Assembly (NCBI RefSeq): GCF_013373865.1
Contig: NC_050471.1
Coordinates: 3,304,501-3,368,500, forward strand
Length of the DNA stretch: 64,000 bases
Source: Monomorium pharaonis
Taxonomy: Eukaryota; Arthropoda; Insecta; Hymenoptera; Formicidae
Reading direction: 5' to 3'
The position numbers were made by a program, and so were the translations under genes. Positions within the stretch are counted from its first letter, which is position 1. The number at the start of each line of letters is the position of its first letter. The notes below the pieces were generated by a model. That model saw only the letters and a program-made list of their open reading frames with translations. It did not search any database and had not been told where the DNA came from. Shown piece by piece: positions 23,812-35,347 of the stretch.

Positions 23812-25000
23812 CTTCAGTACAGTCAGGTTATACAAAGATATATGATAGTTCTAAGCATTATTCCTTTCCGATGTAACAGGATCCACATTCGGTCACCAGC
23901 ACATCGTAACGATTACTCGTGCGTCGTCGACTCAGAAGTTCGTCCAGAATATAGTCACTCTTGTTCTATCGTATTGCTGCAACAAAGATATCCCACGTAT
24001 CAAACATATAATCAAACAATCTTTCACAAACGGAAATGCATTTACGAGAGAAAAATATTTGTACGGGCGAAATTTAACAAATAATAAATTTGAAATTCTA
24101 TATATTGATAACGTGACCACTCGTTATCACATAATGACGAAGCAACTCGTGGTATACACGTATATCCGTGGCATCGCACTATTACACAATTCTCTGCGTT
24201 CCAGCAGTTCGAATCGAGCAGGGAGACATGACAAAGAGACACAAACGACACTCGGAGGAATGCTGTTACCTGATCGAAACTTAAACAGAAGGTAGACAGA
24301 TAGCAGGGCTCAGGCTGCTCGATCCTCGCAAGACACATGACGGACCGGCGCGGCGGAGCGACAATGCGAGCCCGTCGACAAAAGGATTCCTCGTGGCACG
24401 CACACAAAGACGACGACGACGACGACGACGACGGTTCGATCGATGCCTCCGGTCGCCGAGCCGACCGGGGTAACCTATAAGCCCCGCAAACCGAATCCCA
24501 CGCGATCGACAATCGCGCCGTAACAATTGATCCACGTCGTTGTTGAACGCAGGCACGCGCGACGACTCATGACCGACGATGCACCCGTATCCATCTTACG
24601 ACACGGTCACGCACCGCCCGCGACGCGACGACATCACCATCATCCTTGTAGGTTATCTGCGGCGCGCAGCAGCAGGAACGATCTCGTCGGGCCCGACGGC
24701 GACTTCACGCCCACTCGCATTTCGGCCCGGTGCCGTACGGACACGCGTGGCATCGATCAGTGAACGTCCGCGAGTGCAGGATCATTGCACGCCGCGTCGC
24801 GTCGGGATAACGATAATCGCTCTCGGAGAGTGGCAAACGCGACGAACGGTGCCGTGACGTCGGTCGGGACGATTGGACTGGCACACCGCCTATGGCCTAT
24901 TGGCCTATACCGTTTGCCGTCCTGCGCCTTGGCTTCACGCCTGCCGAGTGCGGCGCGGCAACCTGCAAACGGCGGCGCGGTGCATAAAATCGTTTAACTA
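23812..25000 (-). promoter_or_regulatory. ttv 5' leader and CpG-rich promoter region
   Basis: AT-rich sequence directly upstream of the ttv ATG gives way to a CpG-rich block from about 24300 to 24990 with a (GAC)n tract at 24411-24433. A possible 5' UTR donor on the minus strand (GATCAG|GTAACAG, near 24281) would splice to an acceptor shortly upstream of the ATG. The CpG block is the likely promoter. No TATA box was assigned. Confidence 0.35.
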
Positions 25001-25106
25001 ATTAACGAATGCACGTGCGTGAATATGTATACAATTATATTACAAAATAATGGAATTTAATAACGAATATTTCAAATACTTGTAGAATAAAATATATTTG
25101 TGTGTA

Positions 25107-25163
25107 TGAAATTTTTATATGCATGCAGAATAATCATGCATGCGTGCGCACAAAAATTTCATT
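25107..25163. repeat. short imperfect inverted repeat
   Basis: ATGAAATTTTTATATGCATG on the left pairs with GCATGCGTGCGCACAAAAATTTCAT on the right, with mismatches in the middle. A CATGCATG palindrome sits near the loop. Possible small fold-back element. Confidence 0.3.
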
Positions 25164-26258
25164 GTTTCAGTTGTTTTATTAAAATTTTACATAAGTTTTT
25201 AAATATACAACTTTATTATTTATTTTGAAATAATTTTCAGCGTGAAATATAAGTTAAATTTTTTGCATGCAGAAAAGAATGAGGCAAAACAAAGAAATTT
25301 CATTTAAAAGCTGCGTTCCGCAATTCACTGTCAGTACTGAAAATTTATGGTACACGTAACATAACACGTAACTACAGACTTTTAAAACTGGCAGCGTAAC
25401 GCAGCTCTAACTTCGGAAAGAGACAGGAAAAGAGGTCACAGAGAAGTTAATTGTATTAATTATATATTCTAGTTATGCTTTGCTCTGCTAAAACTTATTT
25501 ATTTATAAAAGCTTATAAAAAAGCTATTTAAATGATTGCTGGAACGTCTCATCAATTACTAACGCCGTTATATCTCAAAGTTAGTTACCTCATTATTAAT
25601 TAAATATATGCAAAACTGATGCTCCAAAAGCTGAAACGGTGAAAGGTACGTTTCGATCGATCGGGATGTATTCTCCCGAATTCTGGCCAACTTTGAACTT
25701 TAAAAACACACGAAGCGTAATGCGCGGTTTGCAGCGAGAACGGAATTTCCGCGAAAGCACAAAGCACGTTTCTGCGAACTAAGAAGAATGTGATACTCGT
25801 GCAAGTTGTACAAAGAGCCTTCGAATCCAGTCGACAATGCACCGACTCGGCGTTAACTAAACAAGAACACAAACCAACTGAAGAAGCGTGTTATAATAAT
25901 ATATATTTAATGTTCGTCGAGCAATTACTGCTTATTAAGTTGTTATCTGCATCGGCAATCGATGTTCCGGGAAAACCTCGAGGAGATATCATTACAAAAA
26001 AGATATTATTCCTTCCGTACATATAACAGATAATGTTTACATTGAGAGAAATGTGTTTGGTATTTATGCTTATAATTGTACGTTATTATTACTAACATCA
26101 CAAATACCAAATATCTTTTATCTCAGGTACACGATTCGGATTTAGTAAAATGCGCAGTTACAACTTCGTAAAATGTTCGTTTACATCGTGAGTTATTGTA
26201 TCCTCATTATGACTACGTTTAAACGTCATACATTGGTCGAGTTAACATTCGCAGCTGG

Positions 26259-26386
26259 AACAGGTAGGGCACAGAAGTCATAATGGTATCACAAGTCATA
26301 ATGATATTATAATGATGTCATTCATAAGTGGCCTAGTTATGAGAACGTTCTTACATAGTGTCATTATGACCTTGCATCTTACCTGC
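26259..26386. repeat. fold-back element A with CAGGTA ends
   Basis: The left end ACAGGTAGGGCACAGAAGTCATAATG corresponds, read on the other strand, to the right end GCAGGTAAGATGCAAGGTCATAATGA. The interior repeats TCATAATG words. About 128 bp, non-coding. It lies immediately beside a second fold-back element. Confidence 0.4.
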
Positions 26387-26391
26387 ACGGG

Positions 26392-26614
26392 TTTGCTAAA
26401 GTGTCTAATTTGACCGGATGTAGATCTGAAAATGTAATAATTTTGTTAGATTATTGAAATAATTATGTAAGATGCTCAAACTGATTGATAGAATGTCAAA
26501 ACTTTTTGCAGCATTGCTTATCTTATTTGAAAGTCCTTTGTAATAATTTGATAATCAACAAAATTATCATTTTCAAATCTATATCCAGCCAAATTTTTAG
26601 ATACTTTAGCAAAA
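26392..26614. mobile_element. fold-back / MITE-like element B with arms of about 75 bp
   Basis: The left arm begins TTTGCTAAAGTGTCTAATTT and continues through GATCTGAAAATGTAATAATT. The right arm read in reverse begins TTTGCTAAAGTATCTAAAAA and continues through GATTTGAAAATGATAATT. The arms stay similar for about 75 bp each, so the 223-bp element is almost wholly palindromic. No open frame. This is the classic form of a non-autonomous inverted-repeat element. Confidence 0.55.
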
Positions 26615-28670
26615 CTGTTTTTTTTTTTTCTATGTGAGTATAACTTTTTGAGAGCGAACACTTATTTACGCCTAGAGGTGTTATCTCGTTATGTTTATCT
26701 TGTTATAACTGTCATAAGTGAAGTGAGTTATAAATATGCGGTTTTATTACGTACTCTTCATAATTTGAATAATTTACTTTAAGTTTCTTTAAAACCTAAT
26801 TTACAAGTTTACTCTCCCAGTCAATGAGAATAGAGTAATAACCGGGGCTACAAAAACCGGTTTGAATAGCGTTTCTATTTTACGTTACAACCAAGGATGT
26901 TATTAAATTCGATTAACGGTAAACGTACGTAGTCACGGAGGGAAGACTATTCCCGCAAATATTCGCGCTGACTCTTATGCACCACGATGGTGCACCGCAG
27001 TGACGCATAAGGCGGCCCGTTGTTCGCCAGAAGCGGATGTCGACGATTTGCAATTTAATAACCATTTCTCGTTAGCGTCGCCGGGGCGAATCGCGAGCAA
27101 ATTCGAACGATTTCGGATCAGCTTCGATCAGGGGCTACTTACTCAGGAAGGCGGTTTCCGCTCGAAAGCGATCGAGCCGGTGGCACGTTCCTTACATGAT
27201 GGTATCGGTCATCTCGAGATGAATTAACGCGAAGATAAAAATTATAACACGAGAGAGCCGCGCGGAATCGAACGGAAGATGAAACTTTCGAGATTGTGAG
27301 AAATGAATAAGCGACTCAATGGCACAGCCATGAAAATAAATTAAAGTAAAAATTAAAGAGCACTCTCTCAGGGTCGGATATCGATTCCGGAGTGAGTCTG
27401 GGGAGCGTTATTAATTTAAGCGCCCCAATTAGCGTCCCGATCACTCCTATCCGGAGAGGCTCGTCTTCCCGATGCCGATCCCGTGCCGGTACTGAATCCG
27501 CGCTCCTTGACGAGCGGACGTCGCCGTGGCGACGGAGTTATGAAATCCTTACCTTGACCACACGACGCGCGATCGTTTCTCCGCGGCGCGCACATATATA
27601 TGCATATGTACGCGCGGTCGTATATATCCATTGCTCAACGTTCGCGGAGGTAAAATCTTCTTTTCGCTGACCGCGCGCACGAGGAATTTGTACCCTATTG
27701 TCATGCAGACGCGGATGTTGATCTTTCTCGCCGCGATCTTTCTCGGCGACTTGCGGTTTTCGCGGCTCGACGCGAGACTCGGCGCGCCTCTCGCGAATCG
27801 ACGGAATCGACTCGGCCGATTTCCCGGATTCGGACTGGAGTGAAATAAAGAACGCTATTGATTTCGTTATCAAATTTTTTTTTTTTAAATTGTCGCGATA
27901 GGGAATTGGCATCTGGATGCGCGAGCGTGAGTCTTATCTCGCGTGCGTCAGAGAGCATACCAATTAGCCGAACAGCAACGTCGGGATATTGATAAAAAAA
28001 AAAGATCGCAACAAAAAAGACCATTGATAGCCAATTAAGTAAATATCGATCGTCCTCCGGGATGTTGCAAGAAATTTACTCGTGTCAGAAGTCAAATATA
28101 TGTTACGTGACCCGCGGCTTCCGTGAATTTTTTAACGTCAACATTATTTACGCGTGGAAGGCGAGACGATTACGAAATCTTCGAAAAATGCTAATGCAGT
28201 CATATTGAACGAACAGCTTTTCGCTCGCGAACGTTCGAACGCTTTGGACCGACACTCGGAGAATCGTGCGATCACCGTAATGGTTCCTATTCAATTGCTA
28301 CTCAAATCCATCGAGCTATGCGACGAGGCTGCAATTCAACGATATTCAATCGACATGCTTTCCAGACATTATTCGGTCACGTGACAAAATTTATCCGCCA
28401 GCGGTCGAGACCAGAATCGTTAAAAATTTCTCTTCTCTGACGGATTTTTGTCTGTTGAAGATACTATTTTAAATTTAGTTTTTATTTATCTTTCATTAAA
28501 CATATTTGTTCTGCCATTAAGTCGAAGTATCGATGACCGATTTAATCCGCCGGAGAGACAATTTTGTCGCTCGCGCAATTTAAAAAATATAAGCTTTTTA
28601 TTTGATCCAGGTTGACTTAGAATAATTTATGATTTATTTACTTATCAAGTAATATCTATATATTATATCT

Positions 28671-28866
28671 GTTTCTATCAATGTAGATTAATTTTAATAT
28701 TGGTTTAACCTACTTGTTATTTTATTCTTGTTTTAAAAATGAGAAAAAAAATAAAGATTAAGTTAAATCGAGATTAAAGTTAATCTACGCTGATAGAAAC
28801 AAGCCTTACAAAAGATAAAGAGAAAGTTAAGCAGAGATTAAAGATTAATTTACATTGGTGGAAACG
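28671..28866. repeat. repeat with one inverted and two direct units
   Basis: The unit GTTTCTATCAATGTAGATTA, continuing through ATTTTAATATTGGTTTAA, at 28671-28709 recurs inverted at about 28763-28801 (TGATAGAAACA end) and again at about 28827-28866 (TGGTGGAAAC end). The three units are about 40 bp each and clearly related. Probable inverted-repeat element with a duplicated right arm. Confidence 0.45.
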
Positions 28867-29898
28867 GGCATAAGTCTGTTTAAAAAAATAAAATTATTAA
28901 TTTTTGTTTTGTTTGACACAGAAAGAAATATTAATTGAATTAGAAAAATTATACAGTTAAAAATTTTGCTACAGACAATCCTGTTAAATTTATCGTTGAT
29001 TAAGTTGATTAATTGGAGTTTAGTTGAAGTCACCCGAAAAAATCATTGTCATCAACGGAATTATTACTCTGAGAAAAAAAAATTGTTGCGTTTCATCTAG
29101 ATTTATAACTCGGATAAAACAGGAATTGGTATTGTCGACGAGAGTGAGTGAAGCAAAGGGAATTCGCGTATCTCATTCTCGCGTCTTTCAACCGATGGCG
29201 ACGGGATGGCCGAATCGAGCGGACAATACAAAATATACGCTGATGCCGATTAACGCGTCCTTTACCGGGATAATCGTGTAATCGCAACGCGTAACGATCG
29301 CACTTATGTACGTATGTATGTGTAGAAAACAAAAAATGGAAAAAAATAGAACGGTCGGAATGCGTAATGCCGCGAATGATGAATCACGCATCCCCCTTGC
29401 TCCGCGTGAACGTAGGCTCGTGACTCAGGGGGGAGCACAGGCTCCCAAGGTTGCGAGACAAAAGGGTAGCTCTCTCGGACTCTTGCCCTACATTCGACGG
29501 CGCCTCGTTGTTTCGCTTATCAGATAGGAACGCGTTATTTTCAGGGGTTTAAGGCAGTTTAGGCTTGAGGCTTTTTTTTTTTATTGTCGCGGCCAGTTAC
29601 GCTTACGTTTGCTCCGGCAAACTATTACCGAAAGAGAAAAGAAAGAAAGAAAGAAAGACAGAGAGAAGAAGGGAAGGAGAAGGGATAGATGTTGACGTTG
29701 GGACGTTTTCGCGCGCTGCTCTCTGTGTTTTGATGGCGATCGGTATATGAAAATAGAAACGCTCGAAGGGCGCTCAGTGGCAATGAAACGTCCGCGTAGT
29801 AATCGCGACGTACGTGGCGCGATTCAATTGAATTCGGCTCCGTAATCTCGTCCTATCCTCCCTCCCCGTCGTCCCTCGTGCAAAACATTTCGCCGGTG

Positions 29899-30764
29899 AT
29901 GATGATCCCGCCACCCTCCGCCGCGGCCCTTCGCCATCATCACCGCCACCACCACCACCACCACCATTACCACCACTACCCTCGCCGCTTCCGCGATACA
30001 GCGGCGACGAACAGCGACGCCTCCGCACGGCGTCGATCAATAACACCGCCGTCGGTGACGCCGGCGTCGAGAGCGTCGTCGCGCTTGCGAGGGATCAGCG
30101 GCGCGACGCGAGGCGTCGCGTTATCGGCGACGAGAGTCGTTACGCCGTGCGTCGTCGACTTTGGATCAGCGGCGCAGCAGCAGCTGCAGCACCAGCAAAG
30201 AGCCTCCTCCGGTGCGAGCTTCTCGCTCGCGGTTCCGCGGCGACGGGCATGTGACCCGGGACCCTCCCGTACGAGCCGTTATTCGCCGCCAACGAGGAAG
30301 GACGCACGTCCCCCGGGAACTCGTTCGAGTCGAGTGCCGAATCGCCGAGGTCCCACCCACGAAATGGCTAAGGTAAGAAAGCCTCCCTTACGAAACGAAA
30401 GGGCGATAATGGAGAGGAGGACGGGGAGCGCGTGGGCGGACAAGAGGAAAATGCAGGAAAACCGCGGCCCACACGCGCGTCGAAGATCTCTCTCTTTCTC
30501 GCGCGCGCGTCGATTGCGGTAAACGGAAGAAACGTTAATTTGTTATTGTTGTTTCTCGCCGAGAGTGGTACGTTTAACCCGCGCGCTGCGGCGTGGAAAA
30601 GAGAAAACCTCGGCGGCGAGAACGGAGCGGAGCGGAGCGGAGCGAAGCGAGCCCGGCTCGCCGCTCGAATTAACGCGAATGACGGAGGAAGGAGGGAAGG
30701 ACGGATTCGCGAGGGTAAACAAATACTTGGATAAACGGATGGTAAACGAAAAACAGAGATTTCG

Positions 30765-30851
<87 letters not shown>

Positions 30852-33800
30852 CGCTCGCTCATACGTGTATCCTTGAAAAGTGACTTTTGAATCCTGCCTT
30901 ATCTTCGTCGTTGCGTCGCATCACGTAGGTGGAAGGTGGTCGTTTAATAAACTTCAACGCGACCGGCTTCTTCGCGACTGTCGGATTCCGCTTGTCACGC
31001 GTATAACCCGAGGTCCTGCGCTTCAGGCGGGGAGGGAAAAAAAAAGGGAGAAAAGAAGGGTAAAGAGGAAAGAACGACGTATACGTCATCGCGAAATAAT
31101 ACCGCGCAGCTGGATCGCATGCCATGCAACGGCGAGGAGTTGGAGTTGCCACTTTTACATAATTTAGAGCAACGTTCCAAGGCGCAGCCGCGGGCAGACG
31201 GATAATCTGGACATTGGCGAATTTCCCAGTGCTCCATTTAACGGGCGCGAGAATACGCGCGCCGACGACGACGACGACGACGACAACGACAACGAAGACG
31301 ACGTCGTCTCCCTCCCCCGGCGTGACGGACGTTGAATAATAATAAAACCTGTCTCCCTTCATTTTCTTATTTCTCTCTCTCTTTTTTTTTTACTTTAGAA
31401 AAATTCCGCTCCAACGACCAGATCAATTTCATAGTTAACGTCAGTCTCGCTGACCAGCGCGTGGGAAGATAGCGCGAGGAAGAAACTTTCTCTAAACCGA
31501 GCTACAGAGCCCTCCCCGCGTACATTAAACGCGATAAACGCACTAATACGACGACATACAGACGCACGCGGTGTCGTCTCTCCTCGTCGAGCGAAACAAG
31601 TGCCAATCCCGGAGACAGAGAGAACTCGAAAGGGAAACCTCCGTCCCTGAAAAACCGAGCTACGTGGTCACGCGGCGTCGAGCGATCGAGCGGCCGAGCC
31701 GCTTCGCACAATGATAATAATATTCGACGTCGCGTACACAACACGCAGCGCCGCGCCGGCGAGGGACACGCGGATTCACGGCTTGGTGAATGCGAATGCC
31801 TGGCCGTGTATTCCGACAGGATAGAATAATCGTCGTCGCTCGCTCGTTCGCTCGCTACGCGCCTGGCGGCGGCGGCGGCGGCGGAGGTGGCACGCGGCAG
31901 GTGTAGCCGGGGATCGCGGCGAGGCGAATCCGGAACGTATTTTATTGTCGTGTGTGCACCACGTCGCGTCGGCCGCGCGACGCGTGATCGCGGGGACTCG
32001 TTGTCGTTTAGTCGCTATCGATCCTCCGACGCCTCGCGAGCTCTTCGCGCGCGCGACAGAGAAAGAGAGAGAGAGAGAGATTGTTTTGCTTTTCTCTCCC
32101 CCACCCGCCGTCGTCGTCGCCGCCGCCGCCGCGGCGGAAAAACTCGGCGCGGCGCGGCGCGGGAGAGAAAACCGCGCGCGAGACGAGAGAGAGAGATACC
32201 CGGTCAGTGCCGCCAGCGCGCCAGCGAGAGATGCCAACGACACGGGGTACGTTTTTCACGTCTCTCCGTATTCCATCGTGCGGGATAACTTGTTGCGAGT
32301 CTCGTCAATGGGACGCAGTGACGCCACAGGCGGGACAAGTGTAAACGGCGCGGTGGTCCGACTTCCTCGCGGCGTATGGCGTTATGGTCGTCTTGACGTC
32401 GGTCGGTGTCAATGGGTCCCATTGAAATTAATAACGATCTTACGGCGGCAGCGGCGGCTGCTGCGGCCGCTTCTAAATGTGCGTACACGCTCGGGAAGAC
32501 GAGTCTCGGCAGCTGACGGTCGCGTGACTCGTCGATTTTAAACTCGCGACGGTCCTCGTACGCTCGAGGAACAAACAACGAGGTTTTTAAGATAGCTTAT
32601 CTACAGGAAGATCGTACATTCCGATATTATTTGTGGAGTTCGAAGTGCGACGACGGTCTGGTGTACAAAAAAAATTTTGCCACGTTTCCTTCGGTCGCGA
32701 TTGTAATTAATGTTCAGCGCGTTGTTGACACTGACACCGATAACGATTCAACACTCCGGCCTCTTACGTAACGTCCGAACAAATGAAGCTACGCTAATGT
32801 GCGAAGACGCAATCCTTCGCGGATCCTGGAAGCACAGCGTAACTTCGCCGAGCTCATTATTCGTACAAACGGCAGGCCTATTCCGCAACTCTGGACGACA
32901 GTGTCGTTGTGTTGTGTCGTTACGCAACATTTTTTTACCATACGTTACACTATGCAATGTACACTGTCGTTGCGGAATAGGTCTATGGATAATTTAACCC
33001 TTCGCGAATCAGGTAAATAAACAGCCAATTTGAAACGAAGATTTACCCTTTAGAAATTAAAGATTTATTACAGAAAATACAAAACACATAAAAATGTATT
33101 AACTTCTAAGTAAAATAGAAATTTAAAAAAAGGTTAATTTGCTTAATTTAAATCTACAAAATACTCGAACTTTAATTCAAGTATTTATATGATTATATTG
33201 CTGAAAATTTTTATACAATGTTAATTGAAATGCTTAAAACACCTCACTATATATAGAATCTTATTACCTTTAATGTAACATTTTAATATTGTAAAGTAAT
33301 AATAAATAATAAATTTTCTAGCTTGTATAAATATTCATTCTTATAATTGATTCACGTGACATTTTCTTTATATTATTACTTTTGTAGAGAAGATAAATTT
33401 ATTCTTTTATTTAAAAAGGTAGGTTTCTGGTGATTTCACACATTTATATTTATTTCGTAAAACAATGAAAATAGTATAAAATAAAAATATTATCACTCTG
33501 ATTTATATAACGTAATGAAGTTTTAGAAAAACACACATACCGATGGAAAATGTGTTGTATTGTAACTAAAATTGCATAGTAAAATAATTACCGTCAGAAA
33601 TATTTTTATATTATTACTACAATATTAATAATAATAAACCTATGCATGGTATATTTTAAAGCTGTGTAATTATAGTGTAATTTTTTCATAGTTGGCGTCA
33701 CCATAAGTATGCGGATATTATACTATTATTATACAATAGTTATTATAAAAATTATATTCCTGACTGTAATTATTCTACCGTGCAATCATAGTTGCAAGTA

Positions 33801-35313
33801 TCACATAATTTTCAACCGGTACACTCGCTTGGCGCCTTTTTCATCTTTCTTTAAAAAAAGGTAATTTCGTTTGGTATATTTAACTGAAATATCATAAATA
33901 CTCAAAACAAAGAAAACTTAAAAAAAAAATTTAATTAAACTAACAACATTTTTCCGATGTATCTCGAATAAAAATACAGCGGGTTTTAAAACCGTCGGAG
34001 TTAATTTGATCCCGCGCGCGGTTCGCGGAAGGTTAAGACGGAGCTGAAAGGGGGAATTGAAAAGACGCTACTCCGCGTGTCGCAATCCTCGGTTGATTCC
34101 CGGTCGGATTCTCGTGGACAACGCGCGGCTCGGGCACGGCCACGGCGACGCGGTCGATCGCGAACGCGTGCCACGGACGGACGGACGGCGGGAATGTATT
34201 CCATCGGAATTATAATCAATTGCCGTGGCACGCCGGCAACTACGCCGTCGATAGACGCCAGCGTGTGTTGTTACGAGTCACGCTTGCCGCGCGCATTATC
34301 TTAATTGCGCGACATACAAGCCGATAATTGCGGGAATTCTATAATAAAATACGATCTCGAGGTTTTCTACCTGAATAGAAATATGCGAATACCGTACGCG
34401 CGCGCTCGGCGGCGTGATTCTATACGCTTTTCATCCACGATTTCTTTCGCCTTTGGGCGAGAAAGGCGGAGAGGAAGTGTCTCATTATTTCTTCAGCGAC
34501 TCCTAAGCTTAATTCTAAAAGAATCGGTTGGATCGCGCCTTGTAATTCATCCGAGAGGCGCGGACGCGCTCAGACTCGCACATTACGGTGGCATTGAGGT
34601 GTGGGCGGTTTCCTCGTCTCGGAAAAGTAACAAACCATGACTGCTGAACACGCGTCGGCACAAATTGCGAATTAGGCCTCGCGCGCGCGCACGCTATTTG
34701 ACCTTTCTCATAGTTATATTACCTGCTTCGCACCTCGCGCCGGGTGGCCGCGGCGCCTCGCTCGACGTAAAATGCAAATTTCATTCGCGATTTCTTAATT
34801 CTCGCCGCCGCCGCCGCCGCCGCTCTCCCTTTCCTCTCGCAAGAGTCGTACAATTACGTCGCCCGTTGACTCGCCGCTTTTTTTTCCCCGCCTTGGCGTT
34901 TTGTCGTCGTCGCCGGGCGAGAAAATGAATTTCGATAGCGACAGAATAAAATCTAAAGGATGTGAAAGGCAGGCGCAGTGGTGGCCGTGATGATTGCTGA
35001 CCCATTACGTTTACCGCTTCGCGGTTGGCTCCTGTTGAGGATTCTAACGAAAACACCGCGGCGGCGTGAAGAAAATGTCGCGCGTGTATACGCGAACGGT
35101 AGATTTTCGCGTTTCCGCCCCGTTGCGTTGTTTACACTTTTGCGCGAACGTTTCGTGATAAATTGGCCCGATTACCTTAGATAAATTGGACAGATTGCTC
35201 GACTCGCGACGAGCGCAATTTTTATCGCTGTTATTTTTATTGTCTTTTTGCCTCTCCCCCTTTCCGTTTTCCCTCCTCTCCTCTCGCGAGTCTGTTAACG
35301 GCGGCGCGACGAC

Positions 35314-35347
<34 letters not shown>

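Larger units (their letters stand above)
25001..29898. other. intergenic region between ttv and the MTUS-like gene
   Basis: Mostly AT-rich and repeat-bearing, with no gene recognised. It holds a short inverted repeat at 25107-25163, two adjacent fold-backs at 26259-26614, a three-unit inverted repeat at 28671-28866, and a more GC-rich island at 26940-27850. A (GAAA)n-like tract near 29638 precedes the CpG-rich start region of the next gene. Confidence 0.45.

Noticed and set aside
24411..24433. (GAC)n tract as a CRISPR-like or structured repeat
   Set aside because: A plain trinucleotide microsatellite in the ttv promoter region, without spacers.
30368..30862. Long minus-strand frame with a repeating Arg-Glu tract
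   Set aside because: It is the translation of the (CT)n microsatellite and its CpG-rich flank, lies inside the MTUS-like gene region, and has no protein character beyond the repeat.
31776..32578. Several overlapping frames of 80-198 codons on both strands
   Set aside because: All lie in a CpG-rich part of intron 1 where stop codons are rare. They are mutually overlapping, Arg/Ser-rich and unlike known proteins.
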